A stretch of 64,000 nucleotides of DNA, taken from assembly GCA_902478785.1 (NCBI GenBank), contig CABSMJ010000003.1, positions 124,001-188,000 of the forward strand. Reading direction: 5' to 3'. Below the pieces are notes generated by a model. That model saw only the letters and a list, made by a program, of their open reading frames with translations. It was not told the DNA's origin and ran no database searches. This DNA is from an uncultured Oscillospiraceae bacterium (GTDB taxonomy: Bacteria > Bacillota > Clostridia > Oscillospirales > Oscillospiraceae). Position numbers and translations under genes: made by a program. Shown here piece after piece: positions 55,426 through 64,000 of this stretch (the first letter of the stretch is position 1; each line of letters starts with the position of its first letter).

Positions 55426-57210
55426 TTGTTTCGCAGCCTGCATATGAAAGTGGCGCTGATCATGCTGCTGCTGATCACCTCTTTGATGGCGGTGGTGGGC
55501 ACCTTCCTGACCACCAGCGTCTCCAACTTCTATATCGACAGCTTCTATGAGCAGATGAACGACATGTTCGGCTCCAGTGAGGACGCAGACGGAAACACCG
55601 TGGCCAACAACCCGGAGTTCATGTCCACCCTCCGCAGCGAAGCCGCCGAGTCGGACGGCTCCGAGCGGCTGCAAAATGTGCTGGAGAGCAATGCCGGCTC
55701 CCTGGGCATCGACTACCGCACCAGAAACTACTACATTCTGGACGGTAACGGCAAGTTCATCACCGGCTCCGATGAGGCCGGCGGTCTTCTTTTGGACGAG
55801 ACTCCCAACCTGACCGCCGGACGCAACGGGCAGGTGGGCGATGAGAGCAGCATCACCGCCGACTACATGGACGTGGCTATCCCCATCTCCGGCGGGGACA
55901 ACCACTTCATCATCTATATCAAGGACACCCGCACCACGGTGGACACCCTGAACGCCAAGCTCTTTCAGATCATCATGCAGGCGCTGATCATCGGCCTTTT
56001 GACCAGCGTACTGCTGAGCTTTTTGCTGTCCAAGACCATCGTCAGCCCCATCGAAAAGCTGACGGAGGGCGCCGAGCGCATGGCCGCCGGCGACTTCGGC
56101 AACAAGATCTCCATGGAATCCACCGACGAGATCGGCATCCTCACAGACACCTTTAACCACATGGCCGGGGTCCTTCAGGACACCATCAGCGCCATGGAGA
56201 ATGAGCGCAACAAACTGGACACCCTCTTTCTGCACATGACCGACGGCGTGGTGGCCTTTGATCACGAAGGAACCATGATCCACTCCAATCCGGCGGCCAC
56301 CGATATGTTGGGCCGCTCCCTGGAGGGGCTGACCTATGAGGACCTGTTCGGCGACGTCTACCCCTTCCGGGACGTGGTGGCTCTCCAGCGCCCGGGCTAC
56401 GCCGAGGCGGAGATGTCCGTCCGGGAGCGGACGCTGGAGCTGTACCTGGCCCCCTTCTCCGACGAGGAGCGGGGCGGCGTGCTGATCGTGCTCCACGACG
56501 TCACCGAGCAGCACCGCAACGAGGAGCGGCGCAAGGAGTTCGTTGCCAACGTCTCCCACGAGCTGCGCACGCCCCTGACCAATGTGCGCAGCTACGCCGA
56601 GACCCTGCGCACCACCCCGGACATCCCCCGGGAGACGGAGGACGGCTTCCTGGACATCATCATCAACGAGACCGACCGCATGACCCGCATCGTCCAGGAT
56701 CTGCTGACCCTCAGCCGCCTGGACTCCGGCCAGTCGGAGATGAATATGGCCCGCTTCCCCTTTGACGAGGCCATTGACAGCGTGGTCCGGGCCAACGCCC
56801 TGGAGGCCAAGCGCCGGGGCCACCAGCTCACCTGCACCCACGACGCTCTGCCCCTGCTGTACGGTGACCGGAGCCGGCTGGAGCAGGTGATGATGAACAT
56901 TTTGAGCAACGCCATCAAGTACACCCCCGACGGCGGTCACATCCAGGTCACCGCCGGCACCGAAGGGGACAACGTGTGGCTGGAGGTTTCCGACGACGGC
57001 ATCGGCATCCCGCCGGAGGACTGGGACCGCATCTTCGAGCGGTTCTACCGGGTGGACAAGGCCCGGTCCCGGGAGTCCGGCGGCACAGGCCTGGGCCTGT
57101 CCATCGCCCGGGAGATCGTCAACCGCCACCACGGCACGCTGACCATTGTGGAGCACCAGGGCCCGGGCACCACGGTGCGGCTGTGCCTGCCCATCCGGCA
57201 GGAGAACTGA
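55426..57210 (+). CDS. walK: WalK-type sensor histidine kinase
   Basis: The 594-residue kinase has a first helix at about 8-28, an extracellular sensor of about 150 residues, a second helix at about 180-201 (IIMQALIIGLLTSVLLSFLLS), HAMP (to about 255), a PAS-like domain (about 265-360) and HisKA with the phospho-accepting H378 in VSHELRTPL. The ATPase part has MNILSNAIKYTP, DDGIGIPPED and GGTGLGLSIARE. A TTG at 55426 follows AGGAAGGGGG; the ATG at 55399 has no site. It phosphorylates WalR; the WalHI partners follow. Confidence 0.95.
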   Translation: MFRSLHMKVALIMLLLITSLMAVVGTFLTTSVSNFYIDSFYEQMNDMFGSSEDADGNTVANNPEFMSTLRSEAAESDGSERLQNVLESNAGSLGIDYRTRNYYILDGNGKFITGSDEAGGLLLDETPNLTAGRNGQVGDESSITADYMDVAIPISGGDNHFIIYIKDTRTTVDTLNAKLFQIIMQALIIGLLTSVLLSFLLSKTIVSPIEKLTEGAERMAAGDFGNKISMESTDEIGILTDTFNHMAGVLQDTISAMENERNKLDTLFLHMTDGVVAFDHEGTMIHSNPAATDMLGRSLEGLTYEDLFGDVYPFRDVVALQRPGYAEAEMSVRERTLELYLAPFSDEERGGVLIVLHDVTEQHRNEERRKEFVANVSHELRTPLTNVRSYAETLRTTPDIPRETEDGFLDIIINETDRMTRIVQDLLTLSRLDSGQSEMNMARFPFDEAIDSVVRANALEAKRRGHQLTCTHDALPLLYGDRSRLEQVMMNILSNAIKYTPDGGHIQVTAGTEGDNVWLEVSDDGIGIPPEDWDRIFERFYRVDKARSRESGGTGLGLSIAREIVNRHHGTLTIVEHQGPGTTVRLCLPIRQEN

Positions 57211-57255
57211 TCGCTTCCGGGCAAACGCCCGGCCAGGAAAGGAGGAGAAGGACCC

Positions 57256-58533
57256 ATGGAGCATCAAACCCGGGACCGGAGAGACCGGCTCCAAAACCTT
57301 TTGATCGTTCTATTGTCCGTCTCCGCCGTGCTGCTCTTTGCCCAGAACCAGATGGCAAACCTGAACCGCACCTGGAGCGACGGTCATTTCGGCTCTCTGC
57401 TGGACCCTGCCCCTGCTCCCGTCAGTGAGGTGGACACTCTGGCGGACCTGGCTGCGCCGGTCCGGGTGTCTGTGGCCGTCGCCGACGGCCGGTGCGGACT
57501 GCTCTATGCCACCACTGCTGACGCCTCTTTGTCCCAGTTCTCCACCCTGCTGGGCTCAGCCTTGGGCTCTGCCGGCACCTGGACAGAGTGCGACGACCAG
57601 GCCTTCCGGGCCGCTTTGGACCACGGAGTCTACTTCGATTTTCTCAACGAGCTGCCGCTGCCCATCCTGACAGGGCTCCTGGGCACCGAGCCCTCAGGGG
57701 ACAGCTCTTTTTCCGCCCGGCAGGCTGTCCTATTCCCCAGCCAGGAGGGCGTCCGCCTCTATCTGCGCAGCGAGGATGGCACCTGTCGGGTCTGTTCCAC
57801 TGCGGTGCAGTCTGAGGTGCTCTCCACGGAGATGGCGCTGTATCAGGCCGACGGCACCTTTTTCGCCTTTGAAGGCGGCGAAGGCTACGCCCAGTTGGAC
57901 CCCTACACCCTCCTGCCCCATGAGACACCGGAGTCTGCTGTTCTGACAGTGGGCAACTCTTTGAGTGATTCGTCCACGCTGCTGCGCCAGCTGGACTTCA
58001 ACCCCTACACCAAATACCGCTACACCGAAAAGGGCGGTACCGAGGTCATCGTGGAGGAGCCTCGCACCCTGCGGATTCAGACCGATGGCACTGTGGTCTA
58101 CCAGGCCGGGGACGGCGACACCACCCTCTCCGTCTCCTCCGCCGGCGAAACTGCCACCGCCGTGGAGGCCGTGCTGGGCACCCGCTCCCTGGCGGAGACG
58201 GTGCTGGCGGGTCAGCTGGGGGAGGCAACTTTGTATCTGGAATCCATCACTGCCACCGATACCGGCTGGCTGGTACGCTTTGGCTTCCAGCGAGGCGGTG
58301 TGCCCATTCTCTTCTCCGATGGCTCTTGCGGCGCCGAGTTCCAGCTCACCGGCAGCGCCATCACCCACTTCTCCCTCCACTTCCGGCAGTATGCCGCCTC
58401 CTCTGAGTCCTCCTCCCCGCTGCCTCTGACGTTGGCAGTGGCCATTGCCGACGGCCAGCCCGGTGCAGAACTGGTCACAGGGTATGTGGACGAGGGCGGC
58501 ACCTCGGTCTCTTTGAGCTGGCTGAACAACTGA
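57256..58533 (+). CDS. yycH: YycH-family regulator of WalK
   Basis: YycH is a membrane-anchored extracytoplasmic protein that modulates WalK in Firmicutes. The 425-residue protein has an N-terminal helix at about 13-28 (LQNLLIVLLSVSAVLLFAQNQM) and a large exported domain without catalytic motifs. Sequence in this family is poorly conserved, so the assignment leans on position after walK and on the single helix plus beta-rich exterior. AGGAGGAGAAGG precedes the ATG. It is 45 bases after walK and 26 bases before yycI. Confidence 0.85.
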   Translation: MEHQTRDRRDRLQNLLIVLLSVSAVLLFAQNQMANLNRTWSDGHFGSLLDPAPAPVSEVDTLADLAAPVRVSVAVADGRCGLLYATTADASLSQFSTLLGSALGSAGTWTECDDQAFRAALDHGVYFDFLNELPLPILTGLLGTEPSGDSSFSARQAVLFPSQEGVRLYLRSEDGTCRVCSTAVQSEVLSTEMALYQADGTFFAFEGGEGYAQLDPYTLLPHETPESAVLTVGNSLSDSSTLLRQLDFNPYTKYRYTEKGGTEVIVEEPRTLRIQTDGTVVYQAGDGDTTLSVSSAGETATAVEAVLGTRSLAETVLAGQLGEATLYLESITATDTGWLVRFGFQRGGVPILFSDGSCGAEFQLTGSAITHFSLHFRQYAASSESSSPLPLTLAVAIADGQPGAELVTGYVDEGGTSVSLSWLNN

Positions 58534-58559
58534 CAGATCGTTCCCCGAAAGGACGGACC

Positions 58560-59363
58560 ATGGAAAGCTATCGCCTGAAAAACATCATCCTGCTGCTCCT
58601 TGTGGTGACCAACTTCTTTCTGCTTGCCACACTGCTCTCCCGCTGGGCCGACGAGACCCGTCTGCAGGAGAGCGCTGCCACTCAGCTGGTGCAGCTGTTC
58701 TCCTCCCGAGGCGTGGAGCTGGACGCCAAAAACATCCCCAAGGAGACCCCCTCCACCCTCTTGACCCTGACCCGCAGCAGCCAGGAGGAGGAAAATCTGG
58801 CTGCCTTCTTCCTGGGCGACGACGCCTCCTTTCAGGATGACGGTGGTGGGTTGACCCGCTACCAGAGCACTCTGGGCACCCTGACCTTCCTCAGCAGCGG
58901 CGACTTCAATCTCACCGCCTCCCTCTCTGCCGACGATCCCCAGGAGCTGTGCGATGACTTTTTCCAGCAGTTCCACTATCAGGAGGCCACCTTCTCCCTG
59001 GAGAAGGACTCTGGAACCGTCACCGCTATGCAGTACTTTGACGGCCGTCCGGTGGTCAACTGCACCGTGACCCTCACCTTCTCGGACGGCGTTCTTGTGT
59101 CCGCATCTGGGAGACATCTGCCCAGTGGCAGCTCCTCGGAGTCCGCTGCTGACTGCATCAGCGCCGCCACCGCTCTGACCTCCTTTTTGCAGGCCCTGGC
59201 CGATCAGGACCGCACCTGCAGCCAGGTGCGCGCCGTGGAACTGGGCTATGCCCTGCAAAACACCCCCGCCACCCCCCTTTCCCTGACGCCGGTGTGGCGG
59301 ATCACCACGGATTCTTTCTATTGTTATGTAAACTCAATTTCCGGTGAAGTTGTATGGAATTGA
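58560..59363 (+). CDS. yycI: YycI-family regulator of WalK
   Basis: The second WalK-modulating partner, 267 residues. It has an N-terminal helix (MESYRLKNIILLLLVVTNFFLLATLLSRWADE, about 6-27) and the extracellular YycI fold, ending in SLTPVWRITTDSFYCYVNSISGEVVWN, a PepSY-like C-terminal strand pattern common in YycI. It follows yycH closely on the same strand. No terminator is obvious after it; a new promoter for murA lies 54 bases later. Confidence 0.87.
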   Translation: MESYRLKNIILLLLVVTNFFLLATLLSRWADETRLQESAATQLVQLFSSRGVELDAKNIPKETPSTLLTLTRSSQEEENLAAFFLGDDASFQDDGGGLTRYQSTLGTLTFLSSGDFNLTASLSADDPQELCDDFFQQFHYQEATFSLEKDSGTVTAMQYFDGRPVVNCTVTLTFSDGVLVSASGRHLPSGSSSESAADCISAATALTSFLQALADQDRTCSQVRAVELGYALQNTPATPLSLTPVWRITTDSFYCYVNSISGEVVWN

Positions 59364-59416
59364 TGGTATATTTTCCCTCTTTTTTCCTTAGCCGCCACTT
59401 TTTTTCACGCCAAACA

Positions 59417-59444
59417 TTGCTTTTATGAGAAAATCTGTTATACT
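59417..59444 (+). promoter_or_regulatory. Promoter of murA
   Basis: TTGCTT, a 16-base spacer and TATACT. It leaves a leader of about 170 bases before the murA start, in which I see no recognised riboswitch. Confidence 0.65.
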
Positions 59445-59618
59445 GGATGTGTGTGACAATTCCGTGTCGTCTTGTTTTTTCTGATTACTCATTTATTTTG
59501 ATATATAGTATGAACCCAGTGTGCCGGGGCAAACTTGCTAAGGGCATGTTTTCGCCTGCCGGCCTGTCGATGCGTTCATAATCGATATGGACCTGATGTG
59601 ATAGAGAGGGTGCTTGTT

Positions 59619-60917
59619 TTGACAAAGTATATTGTACGCGGTGGAAAGCCGCTTTTCGGTGAAGTAGAGATCAGCGGCGCCAAAAATGCCGCCGTGGCCA
59701 TCATCCCCGCTACGCTGCTGGTGGACGGAGTGTGCCGCATTGAAAATATCCCCCAGATCTCCGATGTGACCCTGTTTTTGACCATTTTAGAGGAGCTGGG
59801 TGCCAACATCCGCACCATCAACCGCCACGCGGTGGAGATTGACTGCCGTCATATCCACAGCACCCGGACCTCCTATGACCTGGCGCATCGGATCCGGGCC
59901 TCCTACTATCTCATCGGCGCTCTGCTGGGCCGCTTCGGCAAGGCGGATGTGACCATGCCCGGCGGCTGCAACTTCGGCGTCCGCCCCATCGACCAGCACA
60001 TCAAGGGCTTCACCGCCATGGGTGCTTCCGTGGAGGTGGAGGGCGGCTATATCCATGCCAATGCTCAGGGCGGCCGTCTCAAGGGTGCCAACATCTATAT
60101 GGATGTGGTGTCCGTGGGTGCCACCATGAACGTGATGATGGCCGCCGTTTTGGCAGAGGGCAACACCGTCATCGAAAACGCCGCCAAGGAGCCCCACATC
60201 GTGGACCTGGCCAACTTCCTCAACTCCGTGGGCGCCTCCATCCGGGGCGCCGGCACTGACACCATCAAGATCCAGGGCGTGGACCGCCTCCAGGGCGGCA
60301 GCTACGCCATCATCCCCGACCAGATCGAAGCAGGCACCTATATGGCTGCTGTGGCCGCCACCGGCGGACAGATTCTGGTCAAGAACATCATCCCCAAGCA
60401 CATGGACTGCATCACTGCCAAGCTGGTGGAGATGGGTGCCACGGTGGAGGAGCATGAGGACACCCTCCTGGTCCGCCGCACCGAGCGGCTCCATCGGGCC
60501 AACATCAAGACGCTGCCCTATCCCGGCTTCCCCACGGATATGCAGCCCCAGATCACCGCGGTTCTCTCCCTGGCGGAGGGCACCAGCCTGGTGACCGAGA
60601 GTGTGTGGAACAACCGCTATCGCTATGTGGACGAGCTCAAGCGCATGGGCGCCCACATCCAGGTGGACGACAAGACCGCCGTGGTGGAGGGCGTGGAAAA
60701 GCTCACCGGTGCACCGGTCCAGGCCAGTGACCTGCGGGCCGGCGCCGCTCTGGTCATCGCCGCTCTGGCAGCCCAGGGAGAGTCTGAGATCGGCTGCGTG
60801 CAGTATATCGAGCGGGGCTATGAGGACATCGTAGGCAAGCTCCGCGCCCTGGGCGCCGATATCCGCTCTGTGGAGGTCTCCAGCGACGAGGACGGGCTGG
60901 AGACCCGAATCAGCTGA
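59619..60917 (+). CDS. murA: UDP-N-acetylglucosamine 1-carboxyvinyltransferase
   Basis: MurA adds enolpyruvate to UDP-GlcNAc, the first step to peptidoglycan and the target of fosfomycin. The 432-residue protein has GGKPLFGEVEISGAKNAAVAIIPATLL at the N-terminus (K22 region) and the loop cysteine C117 in MPGGCNFGVRPID, matching Cys115 of the fosfomycin-binding type. AGTYMAAVAATGG and YPGFPTDMQPQ follow. A TTG at 59619 with GAGGG at eight bases is chosen; upstream in-frame codons lack a site. It lies between yycI and walJ. Confidence 0.97.
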   Translation: MTKYIVRGGKPLFGEVEISGAKNAAVAIIPATLLVDGVCRIENIPQISDVTLFLTILEELGANIRTINRHAVEIDCRHIHSTRTSYDLAHRIRASYYLIGALLGRFGKADVTMPGGCNFGVRPIDQHIKGFTAMGASVEVEGGYIHANAQGGRLKGANIYMDVVSVGATMNVMMAAVLAEGNTVIENAAKEPHIVDLANFLNSVGASIRGAGTDTIKIQGVDRLQGGSYAIIPDQIEAGTYMAAVAATGGQILVKNIIPKHMDCITAKLVEMGATVEEHEDTLLVRRTERLHRANIKTLPYPGFPTDMQPQITAVLSLAEGTSLVTESVWNNRYRYVDELKRMGAHIQVDDKTAVVEGVEKLTGAPVQASDLRAGAALVIAALAAQGESEIGCVQYIERGYEDIVGKLRALGADIRSVEVSSDEDGLETRIS

Positions 60918-60930
60918 TTTTGCTTCTGTC

Positions 60931-60987
60931 AGCGTCCGCTGCAGAGAGCGGCGAGTCCATCGGCGCTCTTTGGAGCGGACGCTTTTC
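60931..60987 (+). terminator. Terminator-like hairpin after murA
   Basis: AGCGTCCGCT pairs with AGCGGACGCT around a 33-base loop that can itself fold; TTTT follows. It may be partial read-through into walJ. Confidence 0.6.
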
Positions 60988-61024
60988 GTCTGTATGGAAC
61001 TATAAATATAGTGAGGGAACCGTT

Positions 61025-61825
61025 TTGACCGAATTACATACCCTGGCCAGCGGCTCCTCCGGCAACGCCCTGCTTTTGTCCCAGGGGGACACCCACATCC
61101 TGCTGGATGCGGGCATCTCCTGCCGGCGCATCACCAGCGCCCTGCGGACTTTGGGGGTGGAGCTGCCGGAGCTGTCGGCCATTTTCATTACCCATACCCA
61201 CACCGACCACATCTCCGGTCTCCAGACGCTCATCAAGCGCTGCCGCGCCCCCATCTACGCCAGCGAGGCCACTGCCCGGGGTCTGAGCTACCGGGTGGCC
61301 GGAGTGGAGGACCTGCTCTGTCCCTTCTCTTCCGGGGAGAGCGTGCAGCTGGACGGCTGCACCGTCACCCCTTTCCCCACCTCCCACGATGCCGCCGGCT
61401 CCACCGGCTACCGTGTGGACACCCCCGACGGTTCGGTGGGCCTGCTCACCGACACCGGCTATGTCACCGAGACGGCGGCGGAGGTGCTGCCTGGCGTAGA
61501 TCTGCTGGTGCTGGAGGCCAACCACGATGTGGAGACCCTCCGCAGCGGCCCCTATCCCTACTACCTCAAGCAGCGCATCCTGGGCAGCGAAGGCCATCTG
61601 TCCAACGAGGACGCCGGCCGCTTTGCCGCCTCCATGGCCCGCAGCGGCACGGGGGAGATCGTTCTGGCCCACCTGAGCCGGGAGAACAACACTCCCGCCA
61701 TGGCCCTCCACGCCGTGGAGCGGGCCCTGTCCGCCGCCGGCGTGTGCCCTGCGCTGTCGGTGGCGCCCCGGGACACACTGAGCCAGAGCTACACCGTGGA
61801 AAGGAGCCTGGTATGCAGAGGGTAA
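61025..61825 (+). CDS. walJ: WalJ (YycJ) MBL-fold hydrolase
   Basis: The 266-residue metallo-beta-lactamase-fold protein is linked to WalRK signalling and cell-wall coordination. It has LTELHTLASGSSGNALLLSQGDTHILLDAGISCRRI, HTHTDHISG at residues 57-65 (metal ligands), PTSHDAAGSTGYRV and LVLEANHDVETLRSGPYPYYLKQRILGSEGHLSNED, the latter highly characteristic of YycJ. A TTG start at 61025 follows GAGGGAAC. Its stop overlaps the rlmH start by 13 bases. Confidence 0.94.
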   Translation: MTELHTLASGSSGNALLLSQGDTHILLDAGISCRRITSALRTLGVELPELSAIFITHTHTDHISGLQTLIKRCRAPIYASEATARGLSYRVAGVEDLLCPFSSGESVQLDGCTVTPFPTSHDAAGSTGYRVDTPDGSVGLLTDTGYVTETAAEVLPGVDLLVLEANHDVETLRSGPYPYYLKQRILGSEGHLSNEDAGRFAASMARSGTGEIVLAHLSRENNTPAMALHAVERALSAAGVCPALSVAPRDTLSQSYTVERSLVCRG

Positions 61826-62295
61826 GTATCCTGTGCGTAGGCAAGCTGAAGGAAAAATTCTATATGGACGCCGCGGCGGAATACCAAAAGCGTCTCTCCC
61901 GCCACTGCCGGCTGGAGATTTTGGAGCTGCCGGAGGAACGGCTGCCGGACAATCCCTCCCCCGCCCAGATCCAGGCCGCCCTGGCCCGGGAGGCGGAGAC
62001 AGTCCGGGCCAAGCTGCCCGCCTCCGCCGCCATCATTGCCCTGTGCGTGGAGGGCGAGCTGTGCTCCAGCGAGGAGCTGGCCCGCCGGATGGACCGTTGG
62101 GCCGGCAGCGGCGAGAGCCACCTGGTGTTCCTCATCGGCGGGTCCTTTGGGCTCCACCCCTCCCTGAAAGCCCAGGCTCGACTGCGGCTGTCCATGTCCC
62201 CCATGACCTTCCCCCATCACCTGGCACGAGTCATGCTGCTGGAGCAGATCTACCGGGCCTATCAGATCAATGCCGGAACGAAATATCACAAGTGA
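61813..62295 (+). CDS. rlmH: 23S rRNA (pseudouridine1915-N3)-methyltransferase
   Basis: RlmH methylates pseudouridine 1915 in helix 69 of 23S rRNA. The 160-residue SPOUT protein has VSILCVGKLKEKFYMDAAAEYQKRLSRHCRLEILELPEE, IALCVEGELCSSEELA, HLVFLIGGSFGL (SAM-binding knot) and SPMTFPHHLARVMLLEQIYRAYQINAGTKYHK. The C-terminal YHK is typical. AAGGAGC precedes the ATG, and the start lies within the end of walJ. It is common for rlmH to follow walJ in Firmicutes. Confidence 0.97.
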   Translation: MQRVSILCVGKLKEKFYMDAAAEYQKRLSRHCRLEILELPEERLPDNPSPAQIQAALAREAETVRAKLPASAAIIALCVEGELCSSEELARRMDRWAGSGESHLVFLIGGSFGLHPSLKAQARLRLSMSPMTFPHHLARVMLLEQIYRAYQINAGTKYHK

Positions 62296-62338
62296 CGGCG
62301 AGCGACAGGAAATCGCCGCGGAAAAGGAGTAAGCTAGC

Positions 62339-62677
62339 ATGGACAAACACGCACTTCCCCATTGGGGCCGGGCCAGCCATGATCTGCTGGACCGCTGGCC
62401 CAAGGACAGCGCCGGCGAGCTGGAGTCTCCCGCCTTTTTGACGGACCTGCCCGATACCGGCGGCATCGCGGACATGACCGTGGCCCAGCTGGAGGCCTAC
62501 GGCATCCCGGTCCTGAAAAAATACGACGGGGAGAGCTCCCTGGGCCATGTGGTCCTGGGCTTCTCCGGCTACGGCGTCAGCTTATATGTCCCCGCCTCCC
62601 GGTTGGAGGAGGCCCGTGGACTCATTGAAACCGCCCAGCCTTTATCGGACGATACGCCGGATTGCGGCGAGGAATAA
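62339..62677 (+). CDS. Small protein resembling DUF2007
   Basis: The 112-residue protein has an N-terminal segment of no clear fold and a C-terminal portion (MTVAQLEAYGIPVLKKYDGESSLGHVVLGFSGYGVSLYVPASRLEEARGLIE, about residues 46-97). This looks like the DUF2007 (PII-like signal-transducing) fold: a short strand-helix-strand with VPASRLEEAR at the end. Function is unknown. AAAGGAG precedes the start. It lies between rlmH and a phosphoglucomutase. Confidence 0.65.
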   Translation: MDKHALPHWGRASHDLLDRWPKDSAGELESPAFLTDLPDTGGIADMTVAQLEAYGIPVLKKYDGESSLGHVVLGFSGYGVSLYVPASRLEEARGLIETAQPLSDDTPDCGEE

Positions 62678-62690
62678 AGGAGGTATTTCC

Positions 62691-64000
62691 ATGGATTATC
62701 GCAAGGAATATGAAAAGTGGCTGGCCAGCCCCGCTCTGAGCGAGGAGGAAAAGGCCGAGCTGCGGGCTCTGGATGAAAAGGAGATCGAGGGCCGATTCTA
62801 CGGTCCTCTGGAATTCGGCACCGCCGGTCTCCGGGGCACTATGGCCGTGGGACTGCACAACATGAACATCCATGTCATCCGCCACGCCACCCAGGCCTTT
62901 GCCGAGGTCATCCTGGCCGAGGGTCCTGCCGCAGCGTCCAAGGGCGTGGCCGTGTGCTATGACTGCCGCAACCATTCCCAGGAGTTCGCCCGGGAGGCCG
63001 CTTGCGTCATGGCGGCCAACGGCATCTCCTGCCGCCTGTTTGAGGCCCTGCGCCCCACCCCTGAGGTGTCTTTCGCCGTCCGGGAGTATGGCTGCATCGC
63101 CGGCATCAACGTCACCGCCAGCCACAACCCCAAGGAGTACAACGGCTATAAGGTCTACTGGTCCGACGGCGCCCAGCTGCCGCCCCACCACGCCTCCGCC
63201 ATCGCCGCCAAGATGGAGGAGCTGGACCTGTTCGACTCCATCAAGCGCATGGACTACGAGGATGCGGTGAAAGCCGGCCGCATCACTCTGATGGGCAAGG
63301 AGACCGACGAGAAGTTCCTGGCCAACGTCATGGGTCAGGTCAACGACAAGGCCGCCGTGGAGCAGGTGGCAGACACCTTTAAGATGATCTACACCCCCTT
63401 CCACGGCTGCGGCTACCGGCTCATCCCCGAGGCCCTCAAGCGCCTGGGCATGAAGCACGTCATCTGCGTCCCCGAGCAAATGGTCATCGACGGCAACTTC
63501 CCCACCGTGGTCTCTCCCAACCCGGAAAACCCCGAGGGCTTCTACCTGGCGGTGGACCTGGCCAAGAAGGAGGGCGCTGACTTCATCCTGGGCTCCGACC
63601 CTGATGCTGACCGGGTGGGCCTGATGGTCCGGGACGACAAGGGCGAGTATATCACCATCACCGGCAACCAGACCGGCGTGCTGCTGCTGGACTACCTCAT
63701 CGGCGCCAAGAAGCGCACCGGCAAGATGCCGGAGAAGCCTGTGGCCCTCAAGACCATCGTCACCACCGAGATGGCCCGGAAGGTGGCTGAGACCAACGGC
63801 CTCCAGTGCTATGACACCTTCACCGGCTTCAAGTTCCTGGCCGAGAAGAAGGACAAACTGGAAAATGCCGGCCAGGGCAAGGTCATCTTCGCCTATGAGG
63901 AGTCCTACGGCTACATGTTGGGCGACTACGTCCGGGACAAGGACGCCGTCACCGCTGCCGTGTGCCTGACGGAGATGGCCGCCTGGTACGCCGGCCAGGG
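62691..64000 (+). CDS. Phosphoglucomutase/phosphomannomutase, 3' end outside the window
   Basis: The first 436 codons of an alpha-D-phosphohexomutase. It starts MDYRKEYEKWLASPALSEEEK behind AAGGAGGT, and has GPLEFGTAGLRGTM and CYDCRNHSQEFA. The catalytic phosphoserine is in GINVTASHNPKEYNGYK (about residue 146), the metal-binding loop is SDPDADRVG (about 303-311), and the sugar loop contains EESYGYMLGDYVRDKDAV. The sequence is closest to the PgcA-type phosphoglucomutase of Firmicutes, usually about 560-580 residues, so about 130 are missing past 64000. Confidence 0.95.
   Translation, partial: MDYRKEYEKWLASPALSEEEKAELRALDEKEIEGRFYGPLEFGTAGLRGTMAVGLHNMNIHVIRHATQAFAEVILAEGPAAASKGVAVCYDCRNHSQEFAREAACVMAANGISCRLFEALRPTPEVSFAVREYGCIAGINVTASHNPKEYNGYKVYWSDGAQLPPHHASAIAAKMEELDLFDSIKRMDYEDAVKAGRITLMGKETDEKFLANVMGQVNDKAAVEQVADTFKMIYTPFHGCGYRLIPEALKRLGMKHVICVPEQMVIDGNFPTVVSPNPENPEGFYLAVDLAKKEGADFILGSDPDADRVGLMVRDDKGEYITITGNQTGVLLLDYLIGAKKRTGKMPEKPVALKTIVTTEMARKVAETNGLQCYDTFTGFKFLAEKKDKLENAGQGKVIFAYEESYGYMLGDYVRDKDAVTAAVCLTEMAAWYAGQ

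Overview
The window looks like chromosome of a fairly GC-rich, anaerobic Bacillota (class Clostridia), most like the Oscillospiraceae (the Flavonifractor / Intestinimonas / Lawsonibacter / Dysosmobacter neighbourhood; this placement is inference). Evidence: a WalRK two-component operon with YycH/YycI/WalJ, the nnr-lipoprotein-alr-ndoA order typical of Firmicutes, NrdR, an oxygen-sensitive two-subunit L-serine dehydratase, a class II aldolase, strong GGAGG ribosome sites, frequent TTG/GTG starts, and selenium-dependent molybdenum hydroxylase genes typical of purine-using gut Clostridia. There are no rRNA or tRNA genes; the one structural RNA gene recognised is tmRNA.

Layout. 0-2.3 kb: DUF421 tail, DUF4363, nrdR and two hypothetical genes. 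2.3-6.4 kb: minus-strand housekeeping run nnr, lipoprotein, alr, ndoA. 6.5-9.4 kb: DegV and the sdaAB-sdaAA serine dehydratase. 9.4-14.2 kb: PAP2 protein, a frameshifted DASS transporter, AIM24 protein, a phosphoribosyltransferase and a HIT hydrolase. 14.6-17.6 kb: class II aldolase, CaiB/BaiF CoA-transferase and metallo-hydrolase. 18-23 kb: secreted G5-3D protein, a TetR regulator with two membrane genes under matching operators, rsmA, Nudix and a WapI-like protein.

23-37 kb is the richest block: a selenium/molybdenum island holding a TusA-like protein, a YedE-type selenium transporter, LysR, selD, yqeB, yqeC, a ModE-like regulator, a three-subunit xanthine dehydrogenase, mocA and a fused selenium-type hydroxylase. 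Together these encode selenium uptake, selenophosphate synthesis, cofactor maturation, molybdopterin cytidylylation and two hydroxylase enzymes. Next come thiN and an LCP cell-wall protein.

39.7-47.2 kb is visibly AT-richer and self-contained: LysR, a three-part TRAP transporter, an acid-sugar dehydratase-like enzyme, an HpcH/HpaI aldolase and a CoA-acylating-type semialdehyde dehydrogenase. It reads as an acquired catabolic island for an unknown acid. 47.2-51.5 kb holds a DUF2798 protein, a GT8 glycosyltransferase and then about 2.4 kb of decayed DNA with recombinase and TetR remnants, abutting the 3' end of ssrA.

51.5-64 kb is core genome: ssrA, SDR, cyclophilin, smpB, ADP-ribose Nudix, walR-walK-yycH-yycI, murA, walJ, rlmH, a small DUF2007-like gene and the start of a phosphoglucomutase that runs off the window.
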